Positions 61,896 through 64,000 of a DNA stretch of 64,000 nucleotides are shown in pieces. Position 1 is the first letter of the stretch, and each line of letters begins with the position of its first letter. The position numbers and the translations under genes are program-made. The notes below the pieces were generated by a model that worked only from the letters and a program-made list of their open reading frames with translations, was not told the origin of the DNA and ran no database searches. The stretch comes from DATAUD01 sp036501665 (GTDB lineage: Bacteria > Verrucomicrobiota > Verrucomicrobiia > Limisphaerales > Palsa-1400): contig DASXZW010000084.1 in NCBI GenBank assembly GCA_036501665.1, positions 38,692 through 102,691 of the forward strand. The letters are read 5' to 3'.

Positions 61896-62906
61896 ATGAG
61901 ACCAATTTGGGTCATCCGAATATTTTTTATACTGCTTTGCACCCTATCGGGTTACGAAGTCAGCCAGGTCCGACCGGAATGGATCGGCGGCGGACTGGAC
62001 GGATGCCTCATTGGTTTTGGCCTTGCGGGTGTTTGCGTCGCCATCGACGAAATGCTCAAAGGGTTTTCTCTCCGCGCCTTTTCCGCGGCGACGTTTGGAC
62101 TCTTTCTTGGAACAGTCATTGCCACGTTAATTGATCGCTCCGGCATTCTCGTCGATTCCGACGATCCGCAGCGCCGCGTTATTCGCATCGCGCTGTTTTT
62201 AAGTTTTGGTTACATCGGAATGATCCTCGCGATGCGGAGCAACAAGGAGGATTTTTCGCTCATCATTCCTTACGTGCGCTTTGCCTCGCAATCGAAGCCA
62301 GAGAATCTTCTTTTGCTCGACACCAGCGTTATAGTCGATGGCCGAATCGCTGACTTGATCGAGGCGAATTTTGTCGAAGGAACGCTCGTTGTGCCGCGCT
62401 TCGTTTTGCACGAGTTGCAAAAAATCGCCGATTCCAACGACCCGGTCATTCGGGCGCGAGGGCGGCGCGGATTGGAAATGCTCACCCGACTTCAGCAAAA
62501 CAAGCGCAACGAAGTCAAAATCCACGACGCCGATTTTCCCGAGGAACCGGAGGTCGATGCGAAGCTGGTGCGATTGGCAAAGGCCACCGGGGCCAAGCTT
62601 TACACGAATGATTACAACCTGGGCAAAGTCGCCGAATTGCAGTCCGTCCCGTACGTCAACTTGAACGAGCTTTCCAATGCGTTGAAGCCGGTCATTTTGC
62701 CGGGCGAGGTGTTCAATCTGCGCGTCGTGCGCGAAGGCAAGGACAAGGGCCAGGGCGTCGGCTACCTCAACGATGGCACGATGGTTGTCATCAATAACGC
62801 GCAAACCATGATTGGCCAGCAAGTCACCGTGAAAGTGCTCAGTCTCCTCCAAACCGGCGCCGGCATCATCATCTTCGCCGACCTGAAAACTCCAGTCGCC
62901 GCATAA
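61896..62906 (+). CDS. PIN-TRAM domain membrane nuclease-like protein
   Basis: 336 residues. An N-terminal multi-helix membrane part (about 120 residues: IWVIRIFFILLCTLSGYEV, AATFGLFLGTVIATLIDRSG, IALFLSFGYIGMILAM) is followed by a PIN domain (LLDTSVIVDGRIADL, LHELQKIAD, GRRGLEML and the acidic KLYTNDYNLGKVA). The last 65 residues form a TRAM domain (VVREGKDKGQGVGYLNDGTMVVINN). Like YacL of Bacillus, thought to act in RNA or stress-related processing. 15 bases after mlaD. Confidence 0.88.
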   Translation: MRPIWVIRIFFILLCTLSGYEVSQVRPEWIGGGLDGCLIGFGLAGVCVAIDEMLKGFSLRAFSAATFGLFLGTVIATLIDRSGILVDSDDPQRRVIRIALFLSFGYIGMILAMRSNKEDFSLIIPYVRFASQSKPENLLLLDTSVIVDGRIADLIEANFVEGTLVVPRFVLHELQKIADSNDPVIRARGRRGLEMLTRLQQNKRNEVKIHDADFPEEPEVDAKLVRLAKATGAKLYTNDYNLGKVAELQSVPYVNLNELSNALKPVILPGEVFNLRVVREGKDKGQGVGYLNDGTMVVINNAQTMIGQQVTVKVLSLLQTGAGIIIFADLKTPVAA

Positions 62907-63000
62907 GGTAGGGACGCCTCGCCGAGGCGTCCACGGGCATTGCATCCCACTCTATTTTGGTTCACGCCATCCTCGGACGCCTCGGCGAGGCGTCCCTACC
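62907..63000 (+). repeat. 94-base element with inverted 26-base ends
   Basis: Starts directly after the PIN-TRAM TAA. 62907-62932 GGTAGGGACGCCTCG palindrome, ends 62975-63000 with the inverse. The middle (GCATTGCATCCCACTCTATTTTGG) resembles the inner arm of 36169-36265. MITE-like shape but no target duplication checked. Confidence 0.8.
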
Positions 63001-63016
63001 AGTCAATTAGAAAATA

Positions 63017-63715
63017 CTATAAAGCGTCAACAAACGCTTTGACGATCGGCGGCGTTTCATTTCGCAAAGCAGCGCGCTCAGGCTGGAATAACGTCCCCAC
63101 AAAAAATGGATGATCCGGCAATTCAGCCCCACGCACCGCCCCTTCGGCATCAAACGCCGTAAATCGCATCCCTGCCCTTTCCAGCGATTGCTGAAATGCC
63201 GGGTTAAGGCCAAAATTGCAATGATACCCTTCCGTCGCTTCGTCCATGCCGTAAGCCGCGCGAAGCCTGCTGCCAGGGACGAACCGCACATTTCCGGCCT
63301 TTTCGACCAGCGAACACGAGAGCCGCGTGATGAGTAAAGTTTCTGCGTCGGGCGCGGTTTCGCCGTGTTCCGCGCCGGAAATTCTAGCGACATTTCGGCC
63401 AAATTCCAGCAAGGCATGTTGAAACCCGCCGCACGTCCCGAGAAATGGTCGCTTCTGTTCGCGCGCCCAGCGGATCGAATCCAGAACGCCCTCGGTATTC
63501 TTATAAGGACTGCCCGGCGCGACCCAGACTCCGGCGCACTCCGCGAGGTCGCTTGAGGGATCGCGCAAGTCGCTGGTTTCAATCCAGCGCCAGGCAATGT
63601 CCCGGCGAGTTGCCGTCCTCGCCAACTCCAAAGCCCTTGGAATGGCGCGATGCGCGACCTTTTCAGGTGAATAATCACCGATCAGGCCGACGAGCTTTGA
63701 GGCCATCCGAAACAT
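63017..63715 (-). CDS. CTP-synthase C-terminal-like glutamine amidotransferase
   Basis: 232 residues. Class I amidotransferase: GVWVAPGSPYKNTEGVL (GXPGGF-like region), nucleophile Cys in GTCGGFQHALLEF, and His/Glu in HPFFVGTLFQPE. It lacks the synthetase half of PyrG; related stand-alone proteins are known, some with selenocysteine, whereas Cys is present here. Reaction unknown. It follows the 94-base repeat on the opposite strand. Confidence 0.8.
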   Translation of the reverse strand: MFRMASKLVGLIGDYSPEKVAHRAIPRALELARTATRRDIAWRWIETSDLRDPSSDLAECAGVWVAPGSPYKNTEGVLDSIRWAREQKRPFLGTCGGFQHALLEFGRNVARISGAEHGETAPDAETLLITRLSCSLVEKAGNVRFVPGSRLRAAYGMDEATEGYHCNFGLNPAFQQSLERAGMRFTAFDAEGAVRGAELPDHPFFVGTLFQPERAALRNETPPIVKAFVDAL

Positions 63716-63749
63716 GGAGATTGAAAATGGAAATAATGTACAAGAAAAA

Positions 63750-63769
63750 GGCCGGACATCCGTCCGGCC
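63750..63769 (-). terminator. Strong hairpin terminator on the minus strand
   Basis: Perfect 8-bp GGCCGGAC / GTCCGGCC around ATCC (minus GGAT), followed on the minus strand by TTTTTCTTG. No CDS ends here, so the transcript would come from the region to its right. Confidence 0.7.
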
Positions 63770-63940
63770 CCCCGTTTATGAGAACAAACGAGTAAAATTT
63801 CTCGTGGTGCTGCGCGGCAGACAAGACGCATTTTGCACAGGAACCTGCTCTTTTGCACCATCAACTGGATAGACAATACCCTTTCCCAAAAATCCAACCA
63901 GTCACCAGTACTGGTTACATGGGGACACCGGGACTATAAC
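63770..63940 (-). ncRNA. Candidate small RNA ending at the 63750 terminator
   Basis: About 170 bases with no credible ORF lie before a strong terminator; a TATAGT box on the minus strand near 63935 could start it. It contains CCAGTACTGG and other small palindromes. A length near 180 nt would suit 6S RNA, but no family signature could be confirmed. Beyond 63940 nothing is recognised to the window end. Confidence 0.25.
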
Positions 63941-64000
63941 GATTACAAATCAATTTTTAATCTTTTGAATGCCAACGACTTATTACACATTTATCGCAAG

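Noticed and set aside
63770..63940. 6S RNA identification
   Set aside because: Only size and a terminator fit; the closing stem and central bubble could not be shown, so it is kept as a low-confidence ncRNA only.

Overview
The window looks like a chromosomal segment of a Gram-negative, GC-rich bacterium of the Verrucomicrobiota, probably a Pedosphaera/Limisphaerales-like soil lineage. This is an inference. It rests on the outer-membrane machinery (TonB-dependent receptor, TonB/ExbB/ExbD, Mla transport genes) lying beside an McsA-McsB-ClpC operon, on an LRR protein whose C-terminal tail ends in a FYR-type module I associate with that phylum, and on the many dispersed palindromic intergenic repeats. 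I found no rRNA, tRNA, CRISPR array, transposase or prophage. Genes are densely packed: at least ten junctions overlap as ATGA, GTGA or TAATG. Few starts have an obvious Shine-Dalgarno, and several good sigma70-like promoters place the transcription start almost on the start codon.

Layout. 1-7246: an ileS - MASE1 hybrid histidine kinase - ArdC-like gene chain on the minus strand, divergent from a LOG-family gene. 7353-19594, minus strand: a DUF3857/transglutaminase protein, nth, and a peptide-modification-type cluster of circularly permuted ATP-grasp, alpha-E and DUF2126/transglutaminase proteins with a phosphofructokinase gene inserted. 19847-27464, minus strand: a TonB energy-transduction set (tonB, exbB, two exbD, a coiled-coil membrane protein), dinB, a TonB-dependent receptor and a small secreted Cys/His protein. 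27599-33058, plus strand: an LRR protein, then a TPR / DUF4331 / HupE group. 33175-37503, minus strand: MoxR (with an N-terminal zinc ribbon), DUF58 and DUF4129 genes.

37901-43343: ppnP on the minus strand, then a plus-strand operon of redoxin, cytochrome c-copper monooxygenase, 2H phosphoesterase-like protein and an Old Yellow Enzyme homologue, followed by a UPF0175/DUF3368 toxin-antitoxin pair. 43368-47753, minus strand: sulfate assimilation (sulfite reductase, cysH, cysNC; no cysD seen). 47889-53570: an amino-acid permease, hicBA, an orphan antitoxin-like ORF, ppk1, and a divergent pair of DNA-binding genes around a perfect palindrome. 53734-58808: ilvE and mcsA-mcsB-clpC. 59378-62906: mlaE-mlaF-mlaD and a PIN-TRAM protein. 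63017-63715: a CTP-synthase-type glutamine amidotransferase.

The most distinctive layer is non-coding. At least seven families of short dispersed repeats fill the gaps: REP-like CCCTCTCCTCCA hairpins, GGTAGGG-headed palindromes that begin exactly at stop codons, hexamer arrays of the type (TAATCN)n, a GCACCGCTTTGCGGTGC family, and longer inverted-repeat elements. One hairpin copy lies inside a reading frame, in the region encoding a signal peptide. No searches were run; family names come from motif recognition in the translated sequence.
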